DNA from: Mycobacterium sp. shizuoka-1
Lineage (GTDB): Bacteria > Actinomycetota > Actinomycetes > Mycobacteriales > Mycobacteriaceae
Reading direction: 5' to 3'
DNA: 64,000 nucleotides
NCBI RefSeq assembly: GCF_002723835.1
Contig: NZ_BEWG01000055.1
Location: forward strand, 74,851-138,850
Under the pieces are notes generated by a model. That model saw nothing but the letters and a program-made list of their open reading frames with translations, did no database searches and was not told the DNA's origin. Below, one piece after another: positions 17,944 through 27,137 of this stretch. Every line of letters begins with the position of its first letter. Position 1 is the stretch's first letter. Made by a program: the position numbers and the translations under genes.

Positions 17944-19077
17944 ATGATTACCGTTGCCCATGTTGACCACACCGCTGAGGCTGGAGGTGCCGAGCTCGCG
18001 CTCGCCCGGCTCGTCGAGAAGGATCCTGGGTGGATGCCCCTGCTGATGATTCCGCCGACGAGCTCTGAAAGTGACACATTCGCCGTCGTTCCACAGAAGT
18101 ACGTGTCGCGGCTAGGTGTGTGGCAACCGGCCGGCGCAATCGGGGGCGGCCTCACCGGCCAATTGGCACTGTTCGCCCGGGCCTTCTATCAGGCCTTGGT
18201 AATCAGGCTGAACCGGTCGTTCCGGCGCGCTGAGGTCGTACACGCGAACACGAGCCGCGCGGCGATCATCGGCTGGCTTGCGACCGTCGGTTCGCGGCGA
18301 CGACTTGTGGTCCATCTGCGTGACGCGGTCGACGTCGAAGCCTTGGGCTCACGGAACACCAAGCTGCTCAGCCTGATCCTGGGCCGTGCCGCGGGCGTCA
18401 TTGCGAATTCGAACTACACGTTGCGCTCCGCACAGCCACATCTGCGGCCAGGAACTCCAGCCATGGTGATCCCTTCTCCGGTAGGCCTTTCCGACGAGCG
18501 GCCGGTCGGAGGAGTGCGCGACGACGTCCGGGTGGTGGGCATGCTGGCCCGGATCACCGAGTGGAAGGGGCAGGAACTCCTGATTGGTGCGTTCGCGGAC
18601 GCGTTCGCGGGGTCTACGGTCACGCTTGAACTGGCGGGCTCGCCGGCCTTCGGGCAGGACGCATATCTGGAGCACCTCCGCACCGTCGTGCGGGACCTCG
18701 GCATCGAGCAGCAGGTGCGGTTTTTGGGACACGTCAGCGACATCTGGCCATTGCTGGATTCCTGGGACATCTGCGTGCACGCGTCTTTGCACAGCGAACC
18801 GCTCGGCCAGAATGTGTTGCAATACCTCGCTGCGTGCCGACCGGTGATCGCGGCGAATGCCGGGGGCCCGACGGAATGGGTCAAGCAGGGTCATACCGGC
18901 CTGCTGTTCGAGACGGGCAGCCGGGCGGCACTCGGCTCGGCTCTCGAGACGTTGCGTGACGACGCCGAGCTCCGAAGGGCGTTGTCGGCGAACCTCGCTC
19001 GGGAACGGCCAGTGCCCACCGATGAGGCAGTTCGCGAGATTTACCGCGAGTTCTTCGAATCTGTCCGTCTCCGCTGA
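17944..19077 (+). CDS. Glycosyltransferase, GT4-like
   Basis: A 377-residue GT-B glycosyltransferase. N-terminal HTAEAGGAELALARL resembles GT4 acceptor domains; VVGMLARITEWKGQELLI is the start of the donor domain, and the phosphate-binding acid motif is in SEPLGQNVLQYLAA followed by AANAGGPTEWV. The start at ATG 17944 is chosen because GAGGGA lies five bases before it and the Rossmann strand (MITVAHVDH) begins there; the frame is open to 17887. It precedes the GDP-sugar genes on the same strand (113-base gap). Donor unknown. Confidence 0.87.
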   Translation: MITVAHVDHTAEAGGAELALARLVEKDPGWMPLLMIPPTSSESDTFAVVPQKYVSRLGVWQPAGAIGGGLTGQLALFARAFYQALVIRLNRSFRRAEVVHANTSRAAIIGWLATVGSRRRLVVHLRDAVDVEALGSRNTKLLSLILGRAAGVIANSNYTLRSAQPHLRPGTPAMVIPSPVGLSDERPVGGVRDDVRVVGMLARITEWKGQELLIGAFADAFAGSTVTLELAGSPAFGQDAYLEHLRTVVRDLGIEQQVRFLGHVSDIWPLLDSWDICVHASLHSEPLGQNVLQYLAACRPVIAANAGGPTEWVKQGHTGLLFETGSRAALGSALETLRDDAELRRALSANLARERPVPTDEAVREIYREFFESVRLR

Positions 19078-19190
19078 CGCGCTGGTAGCGATCCCACGGC
19101 GTCCTTCTCGGCCCGAGCGGGGCGCGCCACGGTTGGGCCGAGTTACGATACGACCGCGGGACGCTACGGCGAGCGAGCGACGGGGGCCCA

Positions 19191-20216
19191 TTGACCGAGC
19201 ACACAAAGACCGCCCTGATCACGGGGATCACCGGGCAAGACGGTGGCCATCTGGCACCCCTCCTGCACGAGAAGGGCTACGAGGTCTACGGGATCATCCG
19301 TGGCCAGAGCAACCTCAAGAAGGAGAAACTCCTTGAGGAGTTTCCCTTCGTCAAACTGATCGAAGCGGATCTGCTCGACCCGTCGTCGATCATCCGCGCG
19401 GTTGAAGAGTCCGATCCCGACGAGTTTTACAACCTGGCGGCCATCAGTCATGTCGGGTACTCGTTCAAGAACCCGACGTTGACATTGGACACCACCGCCG
19501 GTGGCGTGCTCAATTGCCTGGAAGCCATTCGGATGACCGGCCGTGCCGACAAAACTCGGTTTTACCAGGCCTCGACCTCAGAAATGTACGGCGGACTTGA
19601 TTACAACCGCCCGGGGCTCGGATATGACGAGCGATCGCTTTTTCATCCCCGAAGCCCCTACGGCGTCGCGAAACTTTACGGTCACTGGATAGCCAAGAAC
19701 TACCGGGAGAGCTACGGCATCTTCGCCGCGTGTGGAATCTTGTTCAACCACGAGGGGGAGCGTCGTGGCGTGGAATTCGTGACGCGGAAGATCACCCATG
19801 CGGTGGCTCGTATTCATCTCGGCCTGCAGGACACGGTGAATCTCGGCGATCTGTGGCCCAAGCGTGACTGGGGGTACGCCGGCGACTACGTGCGGGGCAT
19901 GTGGCAGATGTTGCAACACCACGAGCCCGACGATTTTGTCCTCGCCACCGGCGAAACCCATTCCATCGAAGAATTCCTCACCCAGGCATTCGCCGAAATC
20001 GGTATCGACGACTGGACACCGTACGTCAACCGGAGCCAGGCGCTCATCAGACCCGCGGAGGTCGACATCCTGCTGGGCAACCCGACCAAGGCGGAAACCG
20101 TGCTGGGTTGGGGGCGCGAGGTCGGCTTCACCGACCTGGTACGCCTGATGGTCCAGCACGACATCGCGGATCAGCGGGCGCGCAGCACCGTGCTCGCGTC
20201 GCAGACCGAGCGATGA
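19191..20216 (+). CDS. gmd: GDP-mannose 4,6-dehydratase
   Basis: A 341-residue extended SDR that turns GDP-D-mannose into GDP-4-keto-6-deoxy-D-mannose. The NADP-binding motif GITGQDGGHL is at 12-21, the catalytic Thr129/Glu131 in STSEMYG, and Tyr157/Lys161 in SPYGVAK; NHEGERRGVEFVTRKI is typical of GMD. Start is a TTG at 19191. The stop overlaps the ATG of the next gene (ATGA), so the dehydratase and the reductase are translationally coupled. Together they should give a GDP-6-deoxyhexose. Confidence 0.93.
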   Translation: MTEHTKTALITGITGQDGGHLAPLLHEKGYEVYGIIRGQSNLKKEKLLEEFPFVKLIEADLLDPSSIIRAVEESDPDEFYNLAAISHVGYSFKNPTLTLDTTAGGVLNCLEAIRMTGRADKTRFYQASTSEMYGGLDYNRPGLGYDERSLFHPRSPYGVAKLYGHWIAKNYRESYGIFAACGILFNHEGERRGVEFVTRKITHAVARIHLGLQDTVNLGDLWPKRDWGYAGDYVRGMWQMLQHHEPDDFVLATGETHSIEEFLTQAFAEIGIDDWTPYVNRSQALIRPAEVDILLGNPTKAETVLGWGREVGFTDLVRLMVQHDIADQRARSTVLASQTER

Positions 20217-21169
20217 CCTTCGCGCGACCTGGCGATCGAATAGCGGTAAGTGGAGCAACAGGATTCGTCGGGCAGACGTTGGTGTCGCGGCTCTGCGCCG
20301 ATGGCTACCGGGTGGTGGGCATCTCGGAGCGCCCGGAGCCGCCGCCGACCATAGCCGACATTCTCGACGACTACTGCGCCGCGGACCTGACGGCAGGCTG
20401 GCCGGTCACCGGGCCCGTCGGCGGGATCATCCATCTGGCTGGCCTCGCCGCGGTCGGTCCGTCATTCGATCATCCGCAGGATTACCTCGCGACGAACAGC
20501 GCGATGGTCACTCACCTGTTCGAGTGGGCCCTTGCCGAGCAGTGGAACGGTCGCGCACTCATCGTCAGTTCAGGCGCGGTTTACGGCGGTGAACTGGACG
20601 GGCACAGCTTCACCGAAGAGTCCCCGGTGGTGGCGACGTCGCCCTACGTGGTCTCCAAGCTGTTGGTGGAACTGCAGACGGAGTACTACCGCCGTCGCGG
20701 AATCGACGCGGTCATGGTCCGGCCGTTCAATCACATCGGCCCGGGCCAGCGGCCCGGCTTCATCGTTCCGGACCTGGCAGCCCGGCTCGCCGAATGGCAA
20801 CCGGGCAGCGCGCTGCCGGTCGGCAATCTGGACTCCGCCCGCGACTACACCGACGTTCGCGATATCGCGGTCGCCTACCGCATGTTGCTGGAACTGCCCG
20901 CACCGCAACACAGCACCTACAACGTGTGCAGCGGCACGTCTCGCTCGGGATGGGAGATTCTCGCCGCAGTGTGCGCGGCCCTCGGAAAGCCGGTGCCACC
21001 TACGACTGGGACAACCCAGCGCAGCATCGACCCGTCGGTAATCGTCGGCAACGCCGAGCGGCTCTCCGAAGAGACGGGTTGGACGGCCACGGTGGATCTT
21101 CAAAAGTCGATCCACGACTTCGTCACGTCGGTCGACGGGTCTGACCAGGCTCGTTCCATCGACCGATGA
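20213..21169 (+). CDS. rmd: GDP-4-keto-6-deoxy-D-mannose reductase-like (RMD) SDR
   Basis: A 318-residue extended SDR. GATGFVGQTL binds the cofactor, the catalytic triad is in SSGAVYGG and SPYVVSK, and the segment RPFNHIGPGQRPGF is the signature seen in RMD-type reductases. Its ATG overlaps the gmd stop by four bases. The expected product is GDP-D-rhamnose (or, with other stereochemistry, GDP-6-deoxy-D-talose). GDP-fucose synthase is less likely because the RMD signature is a better fit. This sugar would be a building block of the polysaccharide encoded around it. Confidence 0.82.
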   Translation: MTFARPGDRIAVSGATGFVGQTLVSRLCADGYRVVGISERPEPPPTIADILDDYCAADLTAGWPVTGPVGGIIHLAGLAAVGPSFDHPQDYLATNSAMVTHLFEWALAEQWNGRALIVSSGAVYGGELDGHSFTEESPVVATSPYVVSKLLVELQTEYYRRRGIDAVMVRPFNHIGPGQRPGFIVPDLAARLAEWQPGSALPVGNLDSARDYTDVRDIAVAYRMLLELPAPQHSTYNVCSGTSRSGWEILAAVCAALGKPVPPTTGTTQRSIDPSVIVGNAERLSEETGWTATVDLQKSIHDFVTSVDGSDQARSIDR

Positions 21170-21235
21170 GCCGACCCGACTGCCGATATAGTATTGCTTC
21201 TGCTCAATTGCCGACTGCGACTAGGGGGAGTTGCG

Positions 21236-22276
21236 ATGCCGGACATGCTTGACCAGCTACTCGCGCGATCCAGGGGAACCCGCGAGAACCCCGCCGTGCC
21301 ACTGAACTCGTTGCAGATCGCCACCCGGGATGCCGTGCTGGGTAAGTACGCCGACGGTACCTATGCAACGGTCGAGGTGGCGTGCCTCTGCGGCGCTCGG
21401 GGGGGTCAGCTGGTCGCTGAGCGCGATCGTTACGGGCTGCCGTCGCCGAGTGTGCTCTGTCTCGAGTGCGGTGTGGTCCGAACCTCGCCACGCCTCGCAG
21501 ATGACAGTCTGTCGGCGTTCTACGACCACGAGTACCGCCCGCTCTACACCGGCTCGGTGCAAGCCCAGGACAAGTTTCTCGAACTCCAGCGCATCCGCGG
21601 GGAGAACATCAACCACTTCCTCACCGGTGTGCTCCCGGCCGGAAGCCGGGTTGTCGACATCGGCTGTGGTGCAGGGTTCACTCTGCTGTCGTTTCGGGAG
21701 TCCGGACACCGTGTTGCCGGCTGCGATCTCGGGTCCACCTTTCTCGACGCCGGCCGCTCCCGCGGTCTCGATTTGCGCCACGGAGACCACACCAGCCTCG
21801 CCGATCTGGCGCCGTTCGATCTCGTCATCTTGTGTCACGTCTTCGAGCACATCGCCGACCCGCGAAAGCTGATGGATGACTTGAAGCCGATGCTCGCCCC
21901 GGGTGGGTTGGTGTACATCGAACTGCCCGGCCTCCGAGCCATCCCGGGCTCGTTCGGCGATCCACTGCGCTATTTCCAGAATGCCCACCTGTGGAATTTC
22001 GATCTCGGCAGCCTCACCGCTGTTCTGGCCGGATATGGCTATCGGCAGGTGAAGGGCGACGAGTTCATCCGCTCGGTCTTCACCCCCGACCCGACGGTGG
22101 TTCCAGCAGATCAGGGTGGGTATGACCGCGCGGTGCAGGCGCTTTCGCATGCCGAGGCCATGCGACGTCGGTCCGATGCGCGCCGCATGGTCAGCGGCAC
22201 ATTGAAAGATGTCGGGCGAAAAGTGCTCGGCGGCGAGCGCGCGTCGAAATTGAAGCGCAAACTAGGGCGCGTCTGA
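21236..22276 (+). CDS. SAM-dependent methyltransferase with N-terminal zinc ribbon
   Basis: A 346-residue class I methyltransferase. An N-terminal Cys-rich knuckle (CLCG at about 40 and CLECG at about 70) precedes the SAM-binding motif VVDIGCGAGFTLLSF, with CHVFEHIADPRKLM as the post-motif region. Similar proteins accompany deoxysugar and polysaccharide clusters and may methylate sugars, though a C-methyltransferase role needs the N-terminal zinc site, which is compatible here. ATG 21236 with GGGGAG five bases upstream is preferred to TTG 21194. The last 40 residues are very basic (KLKRKLGRV end), perhaps membrane-associating. Confidence 0.82.
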   Translation: MPDMLDQLLARSRGTRENPAVPLNSLQIATRDAVLGKYADGTYATVEVACLCGARGGQLVAERDRYGLPSPSVLCLECGVVRTSPRLADDSLSAFYDHEYRPLYTGSVQAQDKFLELQRIRGENINHFLTGVLPAGSRVVDIGCGAGFTLLSFRESGHRVAGCDLGSTFLDAGRSRGLDLRHGDHTSLADLAPFDLVILCHVFEHIADPRKLMDDLKPMLAPGGLVYIELPGLRAIPGSFGDPLRYFQNAHLWNFDLGSLTAVLAGYGYRQVKGDEFIRSVFTPDPTVVPADQGGYDRAVQALSHAEAMRRRSDARRMVSGTLKDVGRKVLGGERASKLKRKLGRV

Positions 22277-22323
22277 CGATCGCTTCGTAAGCTGGCGAAG
22301 CTCGGAGACATCGGGAGGCACAG

Positions 22324-23136
22324 ATGATCGTTGTCGACCTCGCACGAATGGCGAAGCGAGGATTGGGTGCGTTCCGTGCGACCGCACCGATGGCGGCACC
22401 GGAATTTGACGACGTCAAAGGCTGGATGCAGACGGTACGCGACGAAGGTGTCTGCGCGATCCCCGGTTTCTATGATCCGGCGACCTGCGAGTACCTCCGT
22501 CAGGAGATTCTCGATGTGGCGGAACGGTTTCCCGCCGCGGTGCACAACAGGTCCAACGGAGCCGACCGCCGAGTTTTCGGCATCGAGCAGGTGGCCGAGG
22601 GTATCCGGGCGTTTGCCGACGAGCCTCGGCTACTCAACGCGGCCCGGACCGTACTCGGCGAAGACGCCGCCAACGCGTTCACCCTTGCGGGTGTGATCAG
22701 CTACACCGAGGGCAACTTGGGCTCGGGGGAGGGTTGGCATCGGGACAGCTTCTTCAATCAGTTCAAGGCGATCATCTATCTGACTGACGTCACCGAACAA
22801 AGCGGCCCCTTCGAGTACATCACGCGCTCACATCTGCTTCAGCAGAAGTTCGCCGACCACAAGAGATTCGGCATTCCGCTCGACACCGTGCGGATCGAGG
22901 ATGCTGCTGCCCAGCGGTTGATCGCCGCGCAGCCTGAGCGGCATCGGGTGATGACTGCGACGATGGGCACGGTGGTACTTGCAGACACCACTGGCATCCA
23001 CCGCGGTATGCCACTCCTCGGCGGTGAGCGGTTCGCGCTCACCAACTATTACTTCCCGCGTAAGGCCTTCAACGCCAAGCTGTTTGATCATTTCAGCCCT
23101 GTTCTGGGCCGCCACGTACCGATTTCGGCCGGCTAG
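22324..23136 (+). CDS. Phytanoyl-CoA dioxygenase (PhyH)-family Fe(II)/2-oxoglutarate oxygenase
   Basis: A 270-residue PhyH-like protein. The iron ligands His139 and Asp141 are in GWHRDSFF and the distal His226 in DTTGIHRGMP; an Arg for 2-oxoglutarate follows. Such enzymes hydroxylate small molecules or, in polysaccharide clusters, modify sugars or lipids. Its N-terminal amphipathic segment resembles the basic tail of the preceding methyltransferase region. It is 47 bases downstream of that methyltransferase on the same strand and probably in one operon. Substrate unknown. Confidence 0.85.
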   Translation: MIVVDLARMAKRGLGAFRATAPMAAPEFDDVKGWMQTVRDEGVCAIPGFYDPATCEYLRQEILDVAERFPAAVHNRSNGADRRVFGIEQVAEGIRAFADEPRLLNAARTVLGEDAANAFTLAGVISYTEGNLGSGEGWHRDSFFNQFKAIIYLTDVTEQSGPFEYITRSHLLQQKFADHKRFGIPLDTVRIEDAAAQRLIAAQPERHRVMTATMGTVVLADTTGIHRGMPLLGGERFALTNYYFPRKAFNAKLFDHFSPVLGRHVPISAG

Positions 23137-23198
23137 TCCGGTGCGCTTGCCGGCAACGTGAAGCGTTGTCCGGCCGTGCGGTCCGTGAGACTGCGGCC

Positions 23199-23921
23199 TC
23201 AGGCGTCCTTGGTCGCGATGAAAATCTTCTCCCCGCGCAGCAAACCGTAGCGTGCGACGTTCGGTTCCTCGGCGGTGAATTCGGTCAGCGTGAAGCCGGC
23301 TTCGGCGATTCGGTCCCGGACATCGCGGCCGAACATCCGGACGTGATCAGCCTGCCCGAAATACCTGATCCGGTCGGCGGTGCTGGTGTGCGCCGGGTTC
23401 TCGTAGGTGTGGTCCCAGCCTTCCACGATCGGGAACAGCAGAAGGGCCCGCCCGCCCGGGGCCAGGATGCGGTGGATCTCACGAAGCGCTTTTCCATCGT
23501 CGACGTGTTCGAGCACGTGTGCGCACACCACCAGATCCACCGACTCGTCGGGGAGGTCGATGCTCTCGATGTTCAGCACTATCTCGGCCGCGCCAGGGAA
23601 AAGATCCGCCGAGCGGTATTCGCCCGCGCGACTTCTGAACACGCTCTCGAGGAAGCGCTCCGGTGCGAAGTGCAGAATTCGCGCGCCGTCGACGACCGAG
23701 GCGTTGTCGTTGACCCACAGCGCGACAAGCCGGTGGCGTTCCTTGGAATCGCACTTTGCGCACGCGGCGCCGCGACGGGGTGGGCTGCCGAAGGGGAGGA
23801 ACCTGCCCGAGTGCCCGCAGAGGTTGCACTCGTGTCTTTCGGGTTTGGACAGGTTGACGATTCCTTGAAGGGGACGGGCGATCGACAAGGGAATGACTTT
23901 TCTGCCGACTTCTTTCAACAC
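23199..23921 (-). CDS. SAM-dependent methyltransferase with Cys-rich N-terminus
   Basis: A 240-residue class I methyltransferase. Two CxxC pairs (CNLC and CAKC) form a probable zinc ribbon at residues about 35-60, followed by the methyltransferase core, in which VVCAHVLEHVDDGKALREI and ILAPGGRALLLFP are characteristic. The first SAM motif is degenerate (ILHFAPE instead of a Gly-rich loop), as in a known subgroup that sits in glycan clusters. Convergent with the PhyH gene. It may methylate a sugar or an anchor of the polysaccharide. Confidence 0.78.
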   Translation of the reverse strand: MLKEVGRKVIPLSIARPLQGIVNLSKPERHECNLCGHSGRFLPFGSPPRRGAACAKCDSKERHRLVALWVNDNASVVDGARILHFAPERFLESVFRSRAGEYRSADLFPGAAEIVLNIESIDLPDESVDLVVCAHVLEHVDDGKALREIHRILAPGGRALLLFPIVEGWDHTYENPAHTSTADRIRYFGQADHVRMFGRDVRDRIAEAGFTLTEFTAEEPNVARYGLLRGEKIFIATKDA

Positions 23922-24149
23922 CGTGGTGCGTCCTCTCTGGATGTCGGTGGAATGCGTACGGCGCCTGCACTATTGGCAGGCAGCGCGGAACCTGCGAACC
24001 ACCTCAAGCAACGCTGAATCCCCATACCCCCACCCCGGGTGAGCAGAACCGAGTCGACTGATGATACGCCGACGCGACCTGGCTGCGCAGAGCATAGCAA
24101 CGCGCCGACCGGGATATGGCGGTGCGAGTCGGCTGCAGCCGCGGATCGG

Positions 24150-26615
24150 TTAGGTGATCTGCAGTAGTGTCGCGGTCGTCGTGGTGTTTCCGAACCAGTA
24201 CGTGCCAAGGAAAACCTTGTTGCTCGCCTGGTTGAACGCTGTCCACTCAGCCTTGCCGCCCGTCGACGTCCGGGTGGTACCGATCTGGGCGCCGGTCGAG
24301 GTGCTCAGGATCGCGAACCGGGTGGTGTAGTTCCCATTTGAGTTGGCGACCGTGGTGGTGACGAACGCGCGGCTTCCGTCGCTGCTCAGATCCTCGGACA
24401 CCAGGTTGCCGGCGAGCTTGAATGTCGTGCCGATGAGGGCGCCGGTAGAGGTGTTGAGCACGACGGTCCGACAGGTATAGGCCATCGCGTCGTAGTTCTC
24501 CACAGCGGTGACCACGGCGCGGCTGCTTCCGGCGTTGAACTTCGCGGCCATGGTCGTACCGGTGAGTTTTACCGTGGCGCCGACCTGCGCGCCGTTGGTC
24601 GAGTTGAGAAGCATGATCTGAGTGGTGTAATTGCCCGATGCGTCGGTGGTCGTGGAGTTGTTGGTGACCAGAACGCGAGCGCTGTTGGCGGCGAACAGCG
24701 CGGACCCCTGACCGGTCAGCTTCAGCGTCGCGCTGACTGGGGCGCTGTTCGCGGTATTGATGAGCACGACGCGGTATGTATTGGTGGCCCAGTCCTGGGT
24801 GGTCAACAGGACGCGCGTTCCGTCGGCGCTGAACTGCGCCTCGCCTTGGCCGGCCAACTTCACCGGTGTACCGATCAGGGCTCCGGTGCTGGCGTTGATC
24901 AAGGCAGCCGTGGTGGTGGCATTACCTGAGCCGTCGGCTCCGTCGAGGCTGACGAGGACACGGGATCCGTTGGCGCTGAAGGACGCGGTCCCGTCGCCGG
25001 TGAGTTTGACGGTGGTGCCGACCAGCGCGCCGGTCGCGGCGTTGATCAACACCGTCCTGTTCACCCCGTCACCAGCGGTGGTGTTGACGAATGCCCGGGT
25101 GCCGTCGGCGCTGAACCCCGCGGTGCCCTGGCCGGCGATCTTCACCGTCGCACCGACCTGCTTTCCGGTGCTGGTGCTGATCATCATCGTCTGGGTGCTG
25201 ATCGCACCGGTTGCCGGGTCGGTCGAGTACGCGCTGATCATGACTCGACTGCCGTCAGAGTTGAATTGCGGGACGCCAAAACCCGTCCCCTTCACGGTGG
25301 TACCGACGAGCGCACCATTGGTGGCGTTGATGATCACGGTGCGGGACAGATATGCACCGGTCGTCGCGTCCGGGCTGAGCGTTTCGACGACCGCGCGAGT
25401 GCCATCGGGGCCGAACTGGGAGAACCCGTAGCCGGCCAGTTTCACGGTGGAGCCGATTTGAGCGCCGGTGGCCGTGTTGAGCACGACCGTCTGACTTTGA
25501 ATATCAGTCATGCTCGCACCCTGTTGGTACGCGGTCAGGATGACGCGGCTTCCGGTGGAGTTGATCTGTGCGATTCCCAGACCGGAGAGCTTGAAGGTGC
25601 TGCCGACCTGCGCGCCGGTGGCCGAGTTGAGGATCACCACTCGGCTGGTGTAGATCGGGTTGGCGGGATCCAAGCTGTCCGGGTTGTACGTGCTGATAAT
25701 GGCATGGCCGCCGTCGGCGCTGAAGACCGAATAACCGAGGCCGGCCAGCTTGATCGACGACATCTGGGCCCCGGTGGCGCTGTTGAGCAAGACGCTCTGC
25801 GTGGAAAAGCTTCCGCCTGACTGGGTGTACGCGCTGGCGATGACCCGGCTGCCATCGGCGTTGAATTGCACTGGCCCCAGAGAGGTTCCGGTGAGTTTGA
25901 CGGTGGTGCCGACTTGCGCGCCGGTGGCTGTGTTGATCAGCACGAGCCGAGTGATGTAGTTGCCGGTGGCCTGGTCTTGGGCCTGACTGGAGAACAGTGC
26001 GCGACTGCCGTCGGCGTTGTACTGCACGTCTCCCATACCGGCCAGAGTGATCGAGCCCAGCGTGGTGGTGCCACCGGTGCCTGCAGCAGGCGTCGCCGCC
26101 GCCGTCGGGGCTGTCGTAGCCGACCGGGCCGAGCTGGCCACGCCGGTCGATCGGCTGGTGCCGACCGTCGTGGTGGCGGCGCTGGTCACCACATTGACCA
26201 GGGACGCGATCTCCGCGGGCAGCGGAATCGACGGTGCGGCGGGCGACGTGCCGGTGGATACCGCGTCGGGTGCCGACGCTTTCGATGCTGGGATATGACG
26301 GGCGAATCCGCCGGTGCCGGACTCCGGTGACGACGTGGCCGAGACCGTCACCGACTGACGCCCGGCGGCCTTCGTGAGCTGTTTGGCGCTGTCAGACTTG
26401 GCCGGCTTCTTGGTCGCGTGGTTGGCGCTGCTGCTGGCCTTGCCTGCGCCGGTTCCGCCGTCGGAGTTGTCGGCGTGGGCCACTGCGGTGCCGCCGGCCA
26501 ACGCGGCCGCGCCCACGCCCAGGGAGATTGCGCCCGCCCCGAGCCAGAAGTACGGCTCGCGCCGTCCGCGTCCAGACCTGCTCTGTTGAGTAGCGTGCGC
26601 CCGATTTTTCGCCAC
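24150..26615 (-). CDS. Large secreted repeat protein, beta-propeller-like
   Basis: An 821-residue exported protein. A basic N-terminus (residues 1-22), a hydrophobic stretch and an AHA cleavage-like site near 48 form a signal or anchor; a Ser/Thr/Ala/Lys-rich low-complexity linker reaches to about 190. The remainder consists of about 12-13 tandem repeats of roughly 50 residues, each with a core like FSADGTRVLVTT...LINTATGALVGTTVKLTG broken into strands, suggesting one or two WD40/YVTN-like propellers. GTG 26615 is preferred to the open frame upstream because a GGGGGG-rich ribosome binding site and the basic signal start there. Its place in the locus suggests a cell-surface adhesin or polysaccharide-binding protein; this is inference. 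Confidence 0.78.
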   Translation of the reverse strand: MAKNRAHATQQSRSGRGRREPYFWLGAGAISLGVGAAALAGGTAVAHADNSDGGTGAGKASSSANHATKKPAKSDSAKQLTKAAGRQSVTVSATSSPESGTGGFARHIPASKASAPDAVSTGTSPAAPSIPLPAEIASLVNVVTSAATTTVGTSRSTGVASSARSATTAPTAAATPAAGTGGTTTLGSITLAGMGDVQYNADGSRALFSSQAQDQATGNYITRLVLINTATGAQVGTTVKLTGTSLGPVQFNADGSRVIASAYTQSGGSFSTQSVLLNSATGAQMSSIKLAGLGYSVFSADGGHAIISTYNPDSLDPANPIYTSRVVILNSATGAQVGSTFKLSGLGIAQINSTGSRVILTAYQQGASMTDIQSQTVVLNTATGAQIGSTVKLAGYGFSQFGPDGTRAVVETLSPDATTGAYLSRTVIINATNGALVGTTVKGTGFGVPQFNSDGSRVMISAYSTDPATGAISTQTMMISTSTGKQVGATVKIAGQGTAGFSADGTRAFVNTTAGDGVNRTVLINAATGALVGTTVKLTGDGTASFSANGSRVLVSLDGADGSGNATTTAALINASTGALIGTPVKLAGQGEAQFSADGTRVLLTTQDWATNTYRVVLINTANSAPVSATLKLTGQGSALFAANSARVLVTNNSTTTDASGNYTTQIMLLNSTNGAQVGATVKLTGTTMAAKFNAGSSRAVVTAVENYDAMAYTCRTVVLNTSTGALIGTTFKLAGNLVSEDLSSDGSRAFVTTTVANSNGNYTTRFAILSTSTGAQIGTTRTSTGGKAEWTAFNQASNKVFLGTYWFGNTTTTATLLQIT

Positions 26616-27137
26616 GTCCAACCCCCCGAAGAATTGACGATTAGGTAATCCAAGGCTCAGAGTCGCACACCCTCGATGCAGAGGCAATACGCCATGCCTA
26701 ATTCGCAAGCTGGGAGCGGCCACCTAATTGCCATTTCACGTATATCACGGATTTTTCGCAGCTAGAGACTCCAGCTGTGTCGGCGCACTCTTCGCGGTAA
26801 TCGACCTGAGGGGACCGAAAAGAGGTTGATGGGTGGGCTCTCGCGACCGAAATTGGTGCCGCAGATCGAGGCCGAACGAATGCCGTATTCCGGGCCCAGT
26901 GGGTGGCTGCGAGACGATACATCTCGGCCCCGCTCGGTCACCGATGGCGTGTCCCCCGGGATCCATCGCCAGAGCGCGGGAAAGGGCTGTCTATCTTTGG
27001 ACGCAATCACGTCGTGGCTGGTACCGTATCCATACCTTGGAGGGCCTTTCGCCAGGTCATTTGAGCGAGACGCCGAACGAGGGAAAAGGCCTTGCGGCAA
27101 GCCAAACCGGCTTGACCCGTGGGAGGGGGAAGTAGCT
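26616..27137. promoter_or_regulatory. Divergent control region upstream of the repeat protein and neuB
   Basis: About 520 bases with no convincing gene; frames that span it have no family resemblance. Near neuB there are two competing short stems: GGC(C)TTG (27088-27094) can pair with CAAGCC (27098-27103), which can also pair with GGCTTG (27109-27114). A good GGGAGGGGGA ribosome binding site (27121-27130) follows. No certain -35/-10 pair was found. Confidence 0.4.

Noticed and set aside
24150..26041. Regular repeats that might be read as a tandem repeat or CRISPR-like array
   Set aside because: The repeats are degenerate protein-coding units of about 150 bases, with no constant spacer/repeat pattern and no cas genes.
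26826..27137. Upstream extension of the NeuB frame
   Set aside because: The catalytic barrel starts at MSNPVSAPTVIAEVG, with a good ribosome binding site just before ATG 27138; the extension has no family resemblance.
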